Shown piece by piece: positions 1 to 8,873 of a stretch of 64,000 nt of DNA. The stretch is taken from positions 1 to 64,000 of the forward strand of contig BBYL01000007.1 in the NCBI GenBank assembly GCA_001570385.1, in the 5' to 3' direction. Position 1 is the first letter of the stretch. Each line of letters begins with the position of its first letter. Below the pieces are notes generated by a model, which saw only the letters and a program-made list of their open reading frames with translations, made no database searches and was not told where the DNA came from. The DNA is from Microtetraspora glauca. Lineage in GTDB: Bacteria > Actinomycetota > Actinomycetes > Streptosporangiales > Streptosporangiaceae. Position numbers and translations under genes: made by a program.

Positions 1-838
1 TCGTACCGGGTCGCCACGGCGCGATTCTGGCGGAGCTTGTTGACGCAGCGTTCGACGGTGTTGCGCTCCTTGTAGCGCTCACGATCGAACGCGGGCGGCC
101 GCCCACCCTTGGAACCGAGCTTCTGCCGGTTGGCCTGCTGGTCCTTCTTGACGGGGATGACCGCCTTGATGCCACGTCGGCGCAGGTAGCGGCGATTGGC
201 TCGGGAGGAGTAGGCCTTGTCGGCCATCGCCCGGGCCGGTCGCGTGCGGGGCCGCCCGAGCCCACGGCGCAGGATACGGACGGACTTCATCAGTGGAATG
301 AACCGTGGGCAATCACCGTGCTGGCCGGGAGAGGTGAGCCGGGCGATCGGACGGCATCGCCGATCGGCGACCAGGTGAATCTTGGTGGACAGTCCACCCC
401 GGGATCGACCCAACGCCTCCCGGCCCGACGTCACTCGCTTGTGATCTTTTCCGGCCCCTTTGAAGGGATATCGACGGCCGGGGCGTGCCGCGCCCCGGCC
501 GCGTGCTGGTGGGCACGCACCACCGTGGAGTCAGCGCTCACCGTCCAATCATCCCCCTCGGCCTCGTCACACCCCGCCCGCAGCTCATCCAGGATCCGTT
601 CCCACGTCCCGTCCAATGACCAGCGGCGATGCCGGTTGTAGACCGTCTTCCAGTTCCCGTAACACGGCGGCAGATCCCGCCACACGGTTCCTGTCCGCGT
701 CCGGTGGAAGATCCCGTTGAGCACAGTCCGGTGGTCGTTCCACCGCGCGCCCCAGCCCGTGCTCACTGGTAGCAACGGCCCCAGCCGCGCCCACTCCTCA
801 TCGGTCAGATCGTGACGTTTCAGGCGTTCCTCATCCAC
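1..838 (-). CDS. IS5-family transposase, two frames joined by -1 frameshift, 3' end outside window
   Basis: DDE transposase that would catalyse transposition of the element. Frame 1 (838 to 431) begins MDEERLKRHDLTDEEWARL and contains the first catalytic Asp in SADSTVVRAH. It ends in a stop at 431-433. The remainder is intact in the -1 frame: it runs through EALGRSRGGLSTKIHL, the second Asp in MADKAYSS and the Glu region ERNTVERCVNKLRQ, up to base 1 without a stop. The shift is needed near the heptamer A AAG GGG (minus strand, 455-461), which is in phase with frame 1. This arrangement is known for many IS427-group elements, so I read it as programmed frameshifting rather than decay. Confidence 0.85.
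455..461 (-). promoter_or_regulatory. Slippery heptamer for programmed -1 frameshift
   Basis: Minus-strand AAAGGGG reads A AAG GGG in the phase of the upstream transposase frame, fitting X XXY YYZ. Slipping back one base continues into the intact catalytic second half (DHKRVTSGREALGR). The G/C-rich sequence downstream could supply a stimulatory structure; I did not fold it. Confidence 0.6.
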
Positions 839-953
839 ACTGATGATCTACACCAAACCGGCACCGAAGATCACGGGACACGCCCTAGATGCCGAGGTCG
901 ACGGAGTACCAGATGTCGGGCTCGTACGCGGCCTGGATCGATATTGTCGCGGT

Positions 954-1490
954 ATGCCCGACCTGATCGCGCCTACCGCACGTCTGCACACAGCCTGGCT
1001 CGAGGCGCACGCCGAGTGGGGTCCCGGCGTCCACGAGGACGGTTTCGGGCTGTTGCCGTCCGACGAAGTCGACTCGGTGGCCGGCTTCGCCGCCTGGGTG
1101 ACGCGGTTGGCCGATGATTCGGATCCGGCGAAGGCAATGGATGCCGGCGGGGTGCCGTGCACGTACCGGTGGATCGTCGAGGGCGACCGGGTGCTCGGCG
1201 GGATCGCCCTGAGGCGCGGGTTCAGCGAGTTCGTGCAGTGGGCCGGCCACATCGGCTATGGCATCCGGCCGTCCGCGCGCCGGCGCGGGCTGGCCACCTG
1301 GGCGCTGGGCCGGATGCTCGACGAGGCGCGGGTGCTCGGCATAGATCGAGTGCTGGTTGTCTGCGCGGCTGGCAACGTTGCCTCGGTGAAGACGATCGAG
1401 CGCCACGGCGGCGTCCTGGAGGGCATCCGGGACACCGAGCTCGGCCCGGCGCGGCGCTACTGGATCAAGATCGGCCTACCGCGCGCGTGA
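954..1490 (+). CDS. GNAT family N-acetyltransferase
   Basis: A 178-residue acetyl-CoA-dependent N-acetyltransferase; the acceptor is unknown. The acetyl-CoA pyrophosphate loop is seen in RPSARRRGLA (residues 105-114), followed by the expected helix. The C-terminal NVASVKTIERHGG is typical of GNAT motif B. I chose the ATG at 954 (MPDLIAPTARLH). The open frame extends upstream to 843, but that part lies in the IS end and encodes no recognisable sequence. Length matches stand-alone GNATs of the RimJ/RimL-like group. The IS immediately upstream may affect its expression. Confidence 0.8.
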   Translation: MPDLIAPTARLHTAWLEAHAEWGPGVHEDGFGLLPSDEVDSVAGFAAWVTRLADDSDPAKAMDAGGVPCTYRWIVEGDRVLGGIALRRGFSEFVQWAGHIGYGIRPSARRRGLATWALGRMLDEARVLGIDRVLVVCAAGNVASVKTIERHGGVLEGIRDTELGPARRYWIKIGLPRA

Positions 1491-1750
1491 TTTCCCGGCA
1501 CGCCGCCGCAGGCAGTCGAGCACATGTAGGTCGACATAGATCGCCGAGTTCGGCTACGTGTCCCTGATGCGCCTCGGTGTCGTGTTACGTCTCTGGTCAC
1601 TGGCGCATCGTCTGATTGGTGCTGGTTTGCTTTCCCTCAGATGATGGTCGTGAGGGTCCGGCAGGGGAGTTTCTGCGGGACTGCGGAGGTGACCCTCCGA
1701 TCGGCTGCGACGACGTGACACGATGTGGGTCATGCTGACCCGAAAGGACC

Positions 1751-2173
1751 ATGCCGCGTAAGCCCCCCGGTGCTCTGCGAACTGGGTGGAGCGGATCGTC
1801 CGAGCGCAGGCCGCGTAGACACATACGTGGACTCTCGGCCAAGACCGATGCCGCGATACGGCGACTTGAAGATCGACGTTTCTGGCCCAATGCCATTGCC
1901 GATGCGCTGGACACGTACACGAGCTTTCTTCGAGGTCGAGGCCGGTACATCTATGTGAACCGGGCTTGCCCTTGGTGTGATCCGGTAGAGGCTCGTGATC
2001 GCTTGGAAGAAGCCTTGCAGGCCCTTCCCTCCGCTGCTCGTTCTGAGCTACGCCACGTTGTGGATCGACTGGACGACCAGTTCCATAACCGCACCTTGCC
2101 TGACCCGGGAGCGGAGCCCCTGAGCACATGGCACGCGGCGGCGTGGTGGCGCCGGCGAATGACGGGCTGGTGA
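1751..2173 (+). CDS. Hypothetical protein, 140 aa
   Basis: I do not recognise the family. The ATG is preceded by a plausible ribosome site (GAAAGGA, 1740-1746). The product is soluble, Arg-rich at its N-terminus, and has a central segment YVNRACPWCDPVEARDRLEEA with a CPWC pair that could be redox-active or bind metal. A helical stretch (LPSAARSELRHVVDRLDDQF) follows and the tail is Trp-rich (WHAAAWWRRRM). Codon use is less G/C-biased at third positions than in neighbouring housekeeping genes, which with the adjacent IS suggests horizontally acquired DNA. No partner gene is adjacent. Confidence 0.6.
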   Translation: MPRKPPGALRTGWSGSSERRPRRHIRGLSAKTDAAIRRLEDRRFWPNAIADALDTYTSFLRGRGRYIYVNRACPWCDPVEARDRLEEALQALPSAARSELRHVVDRLDDQFHNRTLPDPGAEPLSTWHAAAWWRRRMTGW

Positions 2174-2530
2174 TGGCTTGATGGCTTGATGGCTCAAGAA
2201 AGCAGGAAGGCCGCAGGGTCACGGATGGCTTCCGAGACCCTGCCTCTCTGCCTCGTACGTCACGCTGCCAGAGCGTCATCGATCTCCGGTCGACGATCTC
2301 TTGTTAGCCGTCGTGGCGCTAGGCGTAGACCAGTAGGAGAACAGCGCCGAGTGAGGGATGGACGCCGCTCCTGCCACGGGCGCGCGGTCAGGCCTTCGCC
2401 GATGCCGGAGACGGCGACCACGGGATCTTCGCCAAACGACTGCAGGTCGCGCAGCAGCTTGCGGCCGAGCGGCCTGCAGTTCCTTGAAGATCCCGTTTGA
2501 TCCGACGTGTCAGTCACCGGGGTGCTCAGT
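2174..2530. other. Intergenic stretch without a convincing gene
   Basis: It begins with three copies of an 8-bp unit (GATGGCTT, about 2172-2193). A minus-strand open frame (2260-2517, 85 codons) is possible but has no recognisable domain and an Arg-rich composition expected of random G/C-rich DNA. I leave it unassigned. Confidence 0.4.
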
Positions 2531-3316
2531 TCAGCGGAGAAACTCCAGGAGCACCGGCACTATGGCCTCGGGTGTGGGCCCGTGTCCCTGGCCTGGCAGG
2601 ACGCGGCGGGTTGCGTCAGGCAGGGCTGCCGCCACCGCGTCGGCGGCCTCGGGCAGGCCGGGGAAGGTCTGGTCACCCGAGTACACGATCGTCGGCACGA
2701 TGATCGAAGCCCAACGGGTGGCCCAGTCGGGATCGATGTTGATCTCATGGACGGCCGTGAGGTCGTAGACGAGCGTTGGGGCGACGGCGACTATCTCGGC
2801 CCATCCGGGTGTTTGCGCCATCCCGTCGACGACCTCGGACGGGATCCCGATCACCGCTTTGAGGTTGTAGCGCATCGCTTCGTCGTTCTGGCCGGCTGCC
2901 AACAAAGAGTGCAGTGTGGCCAGGTGCTCGGCATGGTCGGCACCCGCGAACAGCGGTGGCTCGTAGAGCGCCAATGCGGTGACACCGATGCCGGCGACCG
3001 CCGCTGCCAGAGCCACGGTCGCTCCTGACGAGCTGCTGTAGAGAGTCGCCGTCCCTCCGGCTGCCTTGATCAGGGCGGCGAGATCCTCAATCTCTCGCTC
3101 CAGTGCCCACGGCGCGGTGTCGCCGGATCGTCCGCGCCCTCGCCGGTCGTAGTCGATCGCGGTGAAGCCCTCGGCCGCGAGCTGCTGCGCGACCTGCCTG
3201 GTGTTCTGGTCGATGGCGCGGTATTGGGTGGCCCCGCCGATGAAGATGACAGCAGGCCCGTCACCATAACGGTCGTAGTCGATGACCGTGCCGTCCTGCG
3301 AGGTGACTGTGCTCAA
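2531..3316 (-). CDS. Alpha/beta-fold hydrolase
   Basis: A 261-residue predicted soluble esterase/hydrolase with unknown substrate. N-terminal strands (VIFIGGATQYRA) supply the oxyanion region, followed by YDRRGRGRSGDTA typical of the fold. The nucleophile elbow is S-S-S-S-G-A (around residue 96) instead of the usual GxSxG; this Ser-rich variant is common in actinobacterial members. The acid is probably in VYSGDQTFPG and the histidine in LPGQGHGPTPE near the C-terminus. The ATG at 3316 gives a family-typical start (MSTVTSQDGTVIDYDRYG). It stands alone, with no operon partner. Confidence 0.85.
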   Translation of the reverse strand: MSTVTSQDGTVIDYDRYGDGPAVIFIGGATQYRAIDQNTRQVAQQLAAEGFTAIDYDRRGRGRSGDTAPWALEREIEDLAALIKAAGGTATLYSSSSGATVALAAAVAGIGVTALALYEPPLFAGADHAEHLATLHSLLAAGQNDEAMRYNLKAVIGIPSEVVDGMAQTPGWAEIVAVAPTLVYDLTAVHEINIDPDWATRWASIIVPTIVYSGDQTFPGLPEAADAVAAALPDATRRVLPGQGHGPTPEAIVPVLLEFLR

Positions 3317-3589
3317 GATCCTGCCTCAATTCGTGGAGACGGTTGTGTGATCGTTGGGTTGGAACAGGTCTTGCCCTCGTCCCACGCGGCGGTGTGAGCG
3401 CCGGGCGGTCGGAAGCGGGCAGCCTTGCGGCTACGGCCAACGGTATGGGCGGGGACCGACATTTTCCTTCGGGTCGGACTGCTGGGATTCACCGGCACGT
3501 GAGCGCCCGGCATTATCTCCCAGTTCAGGCCGCATTTCCTCGATCAGGCCGCATTCCCTGGATCGGGCCGCAGGAATGCCGAAGGTGCC

Positions 3590-4494
3590 CGGACGGCCTC
3601 CGGCACCGTGCCTGTACGGCTTCGCTCGCGGCCTGCGTGTGCCATCCCGCAACGCCCTGCTCGCCGACCTCGTCCCCGCCAACGCCTACGGCCGGGCATA
3701 CGGGTTCGAACGGGCGATGGACAACCTGGGAGCCATCGGCGGACCACTGCTCGCCCTCGGCCTCGTCGCCGTCTTCAGCGTCCGTACCGCGATCCTCGTC
3801 TCCGTCGTCCCCGGCATCCGCGCCGCGCTCGCCATCGTCTACGCCATCCACCGGGCCGCCCAGCCGGTCGTACGCGAACGCGCGCCCATCCGGTTATGCA
3901 TCCGCCCCGTCCTGCACGGGGACCTGGGCCGCCTGCTGGGAGCGATCACCGCCTTCGAGGTCGGCAACGCCGCGGCGACCCTGCTCATCCTGCGCGCCAC
4001 CCAGCAACTCGCTTCCGCCCACGGAACCCGTACGGCGACCGGCATCGCCCTGGGCCTGTACATCGCCTACAACGTCGCCGTGGCCATGGTGTCCGTCCCC
4101 GCGGGGCACGCCTCCGACCGGCTCGGCACGCGCGGGCCCGTCCTGGTCATGTCCGCGGGCATCACCCTGTTCGGCCTCGCCTACGCCGCGCCGGCCGTCA
4201 ACACCACCGGCTACCTCCTGCTGGCCCTGCCGTTCGGCGCCGCGGGACCGGCCGTCGGGTGCGTAGACCGCCGAACACGCGGCCGTCGCCGCCCTGGCCC
4301 CTTCCGAGCTGCGCGGGTCGGCCTTCGGTCTGCTGGCCACAGTCCAAGCTCTCGGAAGTTTCGCCGCCAGCGCCGTCGCCGGACTGCTGTGGACCTTTGT
4401 CTCACCCAATGCCGCCTGGGCCTACCTCTCGGCTTGGATGGCTGTCGCCCTGATCGGCATGCTGCTCATCCGCCCTCGCCACGGTGTGGGCTAG
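3590..4494 (+). pseudogene. Decayed MFS transporter, N-terminus missing and frameshifted
   Basis: Recognisable major facilitator sequence starts near 3605 (RGLRVPSRNALLADLVPANA) and proceeds through GRAYGFERAMDNLGAIGGPL and further membrane segments to about 4260. There the frame breaks at GCV. The family continues in another frame as AEHAAVAALAPSELRGSAFG and ends at the TAG at 4492-4494. Two bases lost, or one gained, near 4264 would explain the break. Nothing upstream of about 3590 resembles the first three or so membrane helices that the family should have. Both defects make a working transporter unlikely. Confidence 0.75.
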
Positions 4495-4664
4495 CCTTCC
4501 GAGCTCCATGGCGTACCGCACGATCGCATCGGGAGCCGTACGCTTCCGCTCGCGCCGACTCGCGCCGACTCGCGGCGCCGGCCGCTCCGCTCCCACGCGT
4601 TGCGGGCGGCGTCACGAGCGCGCCCGGTGATCCCCTTCCAGGGGAAGCGCTTCATACTGCTTCA

Positions 4665-5621
4665 ATGCGACACCTGGCCTATCCCAAGATTCCTACGGCG
4701 GAGCGGTCCGGCGGAACGGTCCTCGGCGGCCCCTGGGCCGCGACCGAGAAGGTTCACGGGGCTCAAATGGTGATCGCCTACGACGGTCGGAACATTTGCG
4801 TGGGTAAGCGCAAGGCGTGGCTACGCAGCGACGAGCCGTTCTTCGGATGGCAGCTTCTACGCGGTCGCTTCGAGAAGGTCGCGAAGGCCGCCTTGGCCCG
4901 GGGCGACGCGGCCGTGCGCGTCTTCGGTGAACTGTACGGCGGCAGCTACCCCCACCGTGATGTCACGCCGATGCCGGGTGTCACTCCGGTTCAGACAGGG
5001 ATCTGGTACAGCCCGGAAATCCGCTTCGCCCTTTTCGACGTGCTGCGCCACAAGGAGCCGGGCGATCCCGGTGTCTTCCTGGCGTACGCGGACGTCGCCT
5101 CGATCGCCGCTGACGCGGATCTCGACGTTGTGCCGCTTCTCGCCAGAGGGAGTCGGTCGGACCTCGACACCCTGCCGGTCCGGTTCCCAAGCCGTGTGCC
5201 GCAGGCACTCGGTCTGCCCGGCTTGCCGGACAACGTGGCCGAGGGGATCGTCCTGCGGCCCGACAGCCCCCTTTCTCCCGAGCAGCGCCCGATACTCAAA
5301 CTGAAGATCGAAGAGTTCGATGAGCGACGGTTCGATCAGAGCCGTCCCTGGGATCCGCAGGTGATCCTCGCCCCCGAGGAACTGGGCCAGGTCGCCCGAG
5401 CCATGGTCAATGGGCCACGGCTGGCCAGCGCGCGATCCAAGGTGGGGCCGTCGGCTCTCGACGAGCTCCTGGACGAGGTGGTCCTCGACATCATGGTGGA
5501 TCTGTCAGCCGCCTTTCCGGCGGCCATGGGGACCCTCGGCGGCGACGACGAGGAGTACCTGCAGGCATCCATCCGCACGGTCGCGGCACGGCTGGAGGTC
5601 GGCGGCCACAACCAGGCGTGA
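4665..5621 (+). CDS. T4 Rnl2-like RNA ligase
   Basis: A 318-residue ATP-dependent polynucleotide ligase of the Rnl2/RNA-editing-ligase type, close in size to T4 Rnl2 (334 aa). It should seal 3'-OH/5'-phosphate RNA nicks through a lysyl-AMP intermediate. All nucleotidyltransferase motifs are visible: motif I EKVHGA with adenylated Lys29, motif III RVFGELYGG (85-93), motif IIIa FALFDV (121-126), motif IV EGIVLRP (193-199) and motif V LKLKIEEF (211-218). A helical C-terminal domain follows. I start at the ATG at 4665 (MRHLAYPKIP); a much longer open frame exists upstream, but it is the MFS pseudogene. No kinase/phosphatase or RNA-repair partner is adjacent. Confidence 0.88.
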   Translation: MRHLAYPKIPTAERSGGTVLGGPWAATEKVHGAQMVIAYDGRNICVGKRKAWLRSDEPFFGWQLLRGRFEKVAKAALARGDAAVRVFGELYGGSYPHRDVTPMPGVTPVQTGIWYSPEIRFALFDVLRHKEPGDPGVFLAYADVASIAADADLDVVPLLARGSRSDLDTLPVRFPSRVPQALGLPGLPDNVAEGIVLRPDSPLSPEQRPILKLKIEEFDERRFDQSRPWDPQVILAPEELGQVARAMVNGPRLASARSKVGPSALDELLDEVVLDIMVDLSAAFPAAMGTLGGDDEEYLQASIRTVAARLEVGGHNQA

Positions 5622-5839
5622 GTACGGACGAGCCGCAGACGTGGACGGCGGCAGCGAGGGACGTCGCCGACGATGACCTGAGTGCGCCCACGTGGCGTGG
5701 ACCCGCGGAAGGGCGTCACCGCGATGGCCCGCCCGCTCGGCCGTGTCGTGCGCGGCCCGCCCGCTCGGCCGTGTCGTGCGCGGCCCGCCCGCTCGGCCGT
5801 GTCGTGCGCGGCCGGACCCTTGGCCAGGTCCGCCTCTAG
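5618..5839 (+). CDS. Possible small ORF coupled to RNA ligase, tail made of tandem repeat
   Basis: A GTG overlaps the ligase stop codon (GTGA, 5618-5621) and opens a 73-codon frame. The first 30 or so residues (STDEPQTWTAAARDVADDDL) look like protein. The rest is encoded by the 28-bp tandem repeat and is probably meaningless, so the original gene may have been interrupted by repeat expansion. Weak support; it may not be expressed. Confidence 0.25.
   Translation: MSTDEPQTWTAAARDVADDDLSAPTWRGPAEGRHRDGPPARPCRARPARSAVSCAARPLGRVVRGRTLGQVRL
5726..5809. repeat. Three perfect 28-bp tandem repeats
   Basis: Copies at 5726-5753, 5754-5781 and 5782-5809 are identical, beginning GGCCCGCCCGCTCGG and ending GTGTCGTGCGC. 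Perfect identity implies recent slippage or a strong constraint. The array lies between the RNA ligase and the convergent VOC gene, in the only non-coding stretch between them (5622-5930). Confidence 0.95.
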
Positions 5840-5930
5840 CTGCGTGCCGAGACACCGCAGCCCGACCCACCCGGGTCATGGCACATGAGCACACAAGGCT
5901 CACGTGTCGGGGTGTCGTTAAGGCTGCGCG

Positions 5931-6671
5931 TCAGGACAGGGCTAGGACGCAGAACTCGTGGCCCTCCGGGTCGGCCAGGCACGTCCACGGGACGTCACCC
6001 TGGCCGAGGTCGAGGTCGGTGGCGCCGAGGGCCCGCAGCCGGGCCACCTCCGCTGCTTTGTCGTCACCGGGGTACGGCAGCAGGTCAAGATGGACGCGGT
6101 CTGGCACGGTCTTCACGCCGGGCGTGCGGAGGAACTCGAGATACGGGCCGACACCCTTGGCGGAGCGCGACACCGCATGATCGTCGCTCACCTCATGCAG
6201 GGTCCAGTCCATCGCCTCACCCCAGAACCGGGCCATGGCCTGCGGATCCGCACAGTCGACCACCACCCGGGCGATCGGCCCGGTGTCCCGGTAGATCTCC
6301 CGAGGCTCCAGCACGCAGAACTCGTTGCCCTCGGGGTCGGCGAGGACCGTCCACGGCACTTTGCCCTGGCCCACGTGGGCGGGCGTCGCGCCGAGAGCCT
6401 CTAGGAACGCGACCAACTCCGCCTGATGGGCCGCAGAGGTGGTGGCGAGATCGAGGTGCACACGGTTCTTTGTTGTTGTCTTGGGTTCCGGAACGGGAAC
6501 GACGTCGACGCAGACGGCGACCGGGTCCGGCCAAACGAGGCCGCCAGCGGGTCCAACGTAGGTGGTCACGCCGGGGCTGTAAGCACTCCAGCCGAGTGCC
6601 TCCGCCCAGAACCGGCCGATCGTGGAGTGATCAAGAGCCTTTATGTTCACCTGGACAGGTCGCAACGCCAT
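5931..6671 (-). CDS. Tandem-domain VOC (glyoxalase-like) protein
   Basis: A 246-residue protein with two vicinal oxygen chelate domains in tandem. Each domain ends in nearly the same sequence: GQGKVPWTVLADPEGNEFCVL in the first half and GQGDVPWTCLADPEGHEFCVL in the second, so it arose by duplication. VOC proteins include glyoxalases, dioxygenases and drug-binding resistance proteins; the DPEGxEFC signature is of the actinobacterial glyoxalase-like group whose substrate is mostly unknown. I prefer the ATG at 6671 (MALRPVQVNIKAL) to the upstream one at 6689. Confidence 0.85.
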   Translation of the reverse strand: MALRPVQVNIKALDHSTIGRFWAEALGWSAYSPGVTTYVGPAGGLVWPDPVAVCVDVVPVPEPKTTTKNRVHLDLATTSAAHQAELVAFLEALGATPAHVGQGKVPWTVLADPEGNEFCVLEPREIYRDTGPIARVVVDCADPQAMARFWGEAMDWTLHEVSDDHAVSRSAKGVGPYLEFLRTPGVKTVPDRVHLDLLPYPGDDKAAEVARLRALGATDLDLGQGDVPWTCLADPEGHEFCVLALS

Positions 6672-7035
6672 GCCGGCGATCCTATGCACCCGCTCTGCGA
6701 CGACATCCGCACCGTCGCCACACAGAGATCAGCTCGCTCACCAGCCGCAATGCTCGGCTCGCCAACTAGAGCGCTCAGCCCCGCCAGATGAAGTGCCAAG
6801 TCACAGCCAGCCTCTACGACACCACGAGTTCAACCTCAGTAGACCCCTTGCAGGCTATGACCACCCACCGGTCGGCTGCTCGGCACCGATCTGCTGAGCA
6901 CCTGCCCGCCGTCCGTCCTCTGAATCGTGGACCGCCGGTCGGCCCTGTGGGGGACGACGTGGGGCGATGCCGCCGCCTAGCTTTCCGATCCGGTCCCGCC
7001 GGTTTTCGGCGGGCCGTATGGAAGGGAAAGGTCTC
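6672..7035. other. Divergent intergenic region with leader hairpin
   Basis: Separates the VOC gene from the membrane-protein gene at 7036. No gene is evident. An inverted repeat CCCGCCG/CGGCGGG (6995-7001 and 7007-7013, five-base loop) sits just before the ribosome site GAAGGGA (7021-7027) and could influence translation. Confidence 0.4.
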
Positions 7036-7737
7036 ATGTCGGCGCTCTCAGATCCGCGCAGATTCCGCAGAACGGCGGCCGGGCTCTGCCTCGTCGTCGC
7101 CCCGGTCCTCTACGTGGCGGGTGTCGTCGCCGACCCGGCGCTCAGGCAGGGGGGTGACACCGTCGGGGTCTACGGCAGATATCCGGATCAGGTCTCGGTC
7201 AGCGCCTCGCTCCTGCACTGGAGCTGGGTGCTGTTGCTCCCGGGCATCGTCGGGATGATCCATCTGGTCCGGTGGCGCGGGGTGGTATTCGGGCACATCG
7301 CCGGGGGCCTCGCCTTCCTCGGCATCGTGAACTTCTCCGGGCTGATGCTCGGCGACTTCTTCTACTCGCGGCTCGAACGCGCCATGCCGGCCGCTCAGGG
7401 CGCCATGCTCGCGGACGAGGCGTTCGCCGACCCCGGAGCCCGGTACGCGTTCCAGATCCCGGGCTTCCTCGGGCTCCTCGGCCTGCTTCTGCTGGGTCTG
7501 GCCCTCGCCTACGCCCGCCACGCGCCGTGGTGGGCCCCCTTCGCGATGGTCCTGGGCGCTCTGGGGGCGCCGGTCTTCCCGATCGGCACCGTCGTGGGCG
7601 GGGCGCTCTACCTGGCCGGTTCCGGTGTGATCGGGCTGAGGATGCTGCGGATGAGCGACGATGAATGGGCGGGAGAGTTGCGGGCTCAGCCGGCCCCAGC
7701 GGGATCGCCCAGCGGGAACCGGGCGAACACGCGATAG
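7036..7737 (+). CDS. Multi-pass membrane protein of unknown function
   Basis: A 233-residue integral membrane protein with about six hydrophobic segments (for example AGLCLVVAPVLYVAGVVAD, WVLLLPGIVGMIHLV, FLGLLGLLLLGLALAYA). The start ATG at 7036 has GAAGGGA eight bases upstream; the frame continues upstream to 6967 without a better start. I do not recognise a named family. Its 3' end overlaps that of the convergent histidine kinase gene by about 50 bases, so opposing transcription could matter. Confidence 0.75.
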   Translation: MSALSDPRRFRRTAAGLCLVVAPVLYVAGVVADPALRQGGDTVGVYGRYPDQVSVSASLLHWSWVLLLPGIVGMIHLVRWRGVVFGHIAGGLAFLGIVNFSGLMLGDFFYSRLERAMPAAQGAMLADEAFADPGARYAFQIPGFLGLLGLLLLGLALAYARHAPWWAPFAMVLGALGAPVFPIGTVVGGALYLAGSGVIGLRMLRMSDDEWAGELRAQPAPAGSPSGNRANTR

Positions 7738-8873
7738 CCTCCACCCGTGATCGGACCGGCGGAGAGCTCGCCGCCGTACATCGCGGTCCGCTCGCGCATC
7801 CCGATCAGGCCGTGCCCCCCGCCTCCGCCGTGCGGCGTGCGGCCCGATCCCGCCCCGTCATTGATGACCACGACGCTCAACTCGTCGGGCCCGTACGCGA
7901 TGGTGACGTCGACCCCGGCGGCCTGGGCGTGTTTCAGCACGTTCGTCAGGGCTTCCTGGATCAGACGGTAGGCGGACAGGTCGAGTCCAGGCGGCAGGGC
8001 ACGCCGCGTGCCGATGATCCGCAGGTGGACCTCCGGTCCCGCCTCCCGGACCTGAGAGACCAGGTCGTCCAGGCGGTCCAGTCCCGGCTGGGGAGTCGGC
8101 GCGTCGCCGTCCTCGGTGCCGCGGAGCATCCCCAGCATGAGCCTGAGCTCCTCGACCGTCTCGCGACCGGCCCGCTCGACGCCGAGCAGCAACTCGCGTT
8201 CGTGGTCGCGGCCGTCCCCGAGCATCCTGCGCATCCCGCCCACGTGCAGGGTCATCAGGCTCACGTTGTGCGAGACGATGTCGTGCAGCTCGCGGGCGAT
8301 CCGGGCCCGCTCCTCGGCCACCGCCCAGCGGGCCCGCTCCTCGCGTTCCATCTCCAGCCGCGTGGTGTGCTCGGCCAGCCGTGCCGTCCGGTCGATCTGC
8401 CGGCGCAGCAGGATGCCGCTGGTGTACGCCACCCCGACGAAGATGGCACCTATCAGGACTTCGGGGACGTCGTTGTACTGCAAGGTCTGCAGATGGCCGT
8501 ACGCGATCAGCACACAGCCGAGCCCGGCGATCCCGCGGCGGCTGCGCAGCTCGGCAGCGCTCGCCACGGTGTGCACCATGATCAGGGTCGAGTAGAAGTG
8601 CCATGCGGCGTAGTACCCGGCGTCCGTGATCATCTGTACGGCGAAGCCGACGGCGGTCAGCGTGAGAAGCGTGGCCATCGGGAACCTGCGCCGGAACAGC
8701 AACAGCGCCCCGGAGACGATCGCTCCCGCGGCCAGGGGCATCGGATCCTTGATCTGTTCGAGCCCGGCTCCCTGGCGGCCGAAGGACTCGACCAGCCCGG
8801 CCACCGCCACGGCGAGAGAGAGCAGCACGTCCGGCCACGTCGGCCGCCGGTCGCGGAGCGGTCGGGTCAGCAC
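7686..8873 (-). CDS. Sensor histidine kinase, HisKA_3/NarL type
   Basis: A 395-residue membrane sensor kinase. Several N-terminal membrane segments (residues about 15-155) precede a dimerisation helix with the phosphorylated His197 in ARIARELHDIVSHNVSL, the HisKA_3 signature. The ATPase domain ends with the G-box GGGGGHGLIGMRER. It should phosphorylate the response regulator encoded just upstream, with which it overlaps by seven bases (8867-8873). Such actinobacterial pairs often respond to envelope stress, but the signal here is unknown. Confidence 0.92.
   Translation of the reverse strand: MLTRPLRDRRPTWPDVLLSLAVAVAGLVESFGRQGAGLEQIKDPMPLAAGAIVSGALLLFRRRFPMATLLTLTAVGFAVQMITDAGYYAAWHFYSTLIMVHTVASAAELRSRRGIAGLGCVLIAYGHLQTLQYNDVPEVLIGAIFVGVAYTSGILLRRQIDRTARLAEHTTRLEMEREERARWAVAEERARIARELHDIVSHNVSLMTLHVGGMRRMLGDGRDHERELLLGVERAGRETVEELRLMLGMLRGTEDGDAPTPQPGLDRLDDLVSQVREAGPEVHLRIIGTRRALPPGLDLSAYRLIQEALTNVLKHAQAAGVDVTIAYGPDELSVVVINDGAGSGRTPHGGGGGHGLIGMRERTAMYGGELSAGPITGGGYRVFARFPLGDPAGAG

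Larger units (their letters stand above)
1..885 (-). mobile_element. IS5-family (IS427-like) insertion sequence, left part cut by window edge
   Basis: The transposase reading frames fill 1-838 on the minus strand. The sequence just beyond the start codon ends in a typical IS terminus: read on the minus strand, GGGCGTGTCCCGTGATCTTC begins at about 885, followed on the plus strand by TAG. The other end lies outside the window, so target duplication cannot be checked. The element sits about 70 bases upstream of the GNAT gene start and may have replaced its original promoter. Confidence 0.85.

Noticed and set aside
2260..2517. Minus-strand 85-codon gene
   Set aside because: No domain, no ribosome site and random Arg-rich composition.
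3354..5621. One 755-codon open frame spanning transporter and ligase
   Set aside because: It joins the MFS pseudogene to the RNA ligase by chance; the transporter ends in another frame at 4494 and the ligase has its own ATG at 4665.
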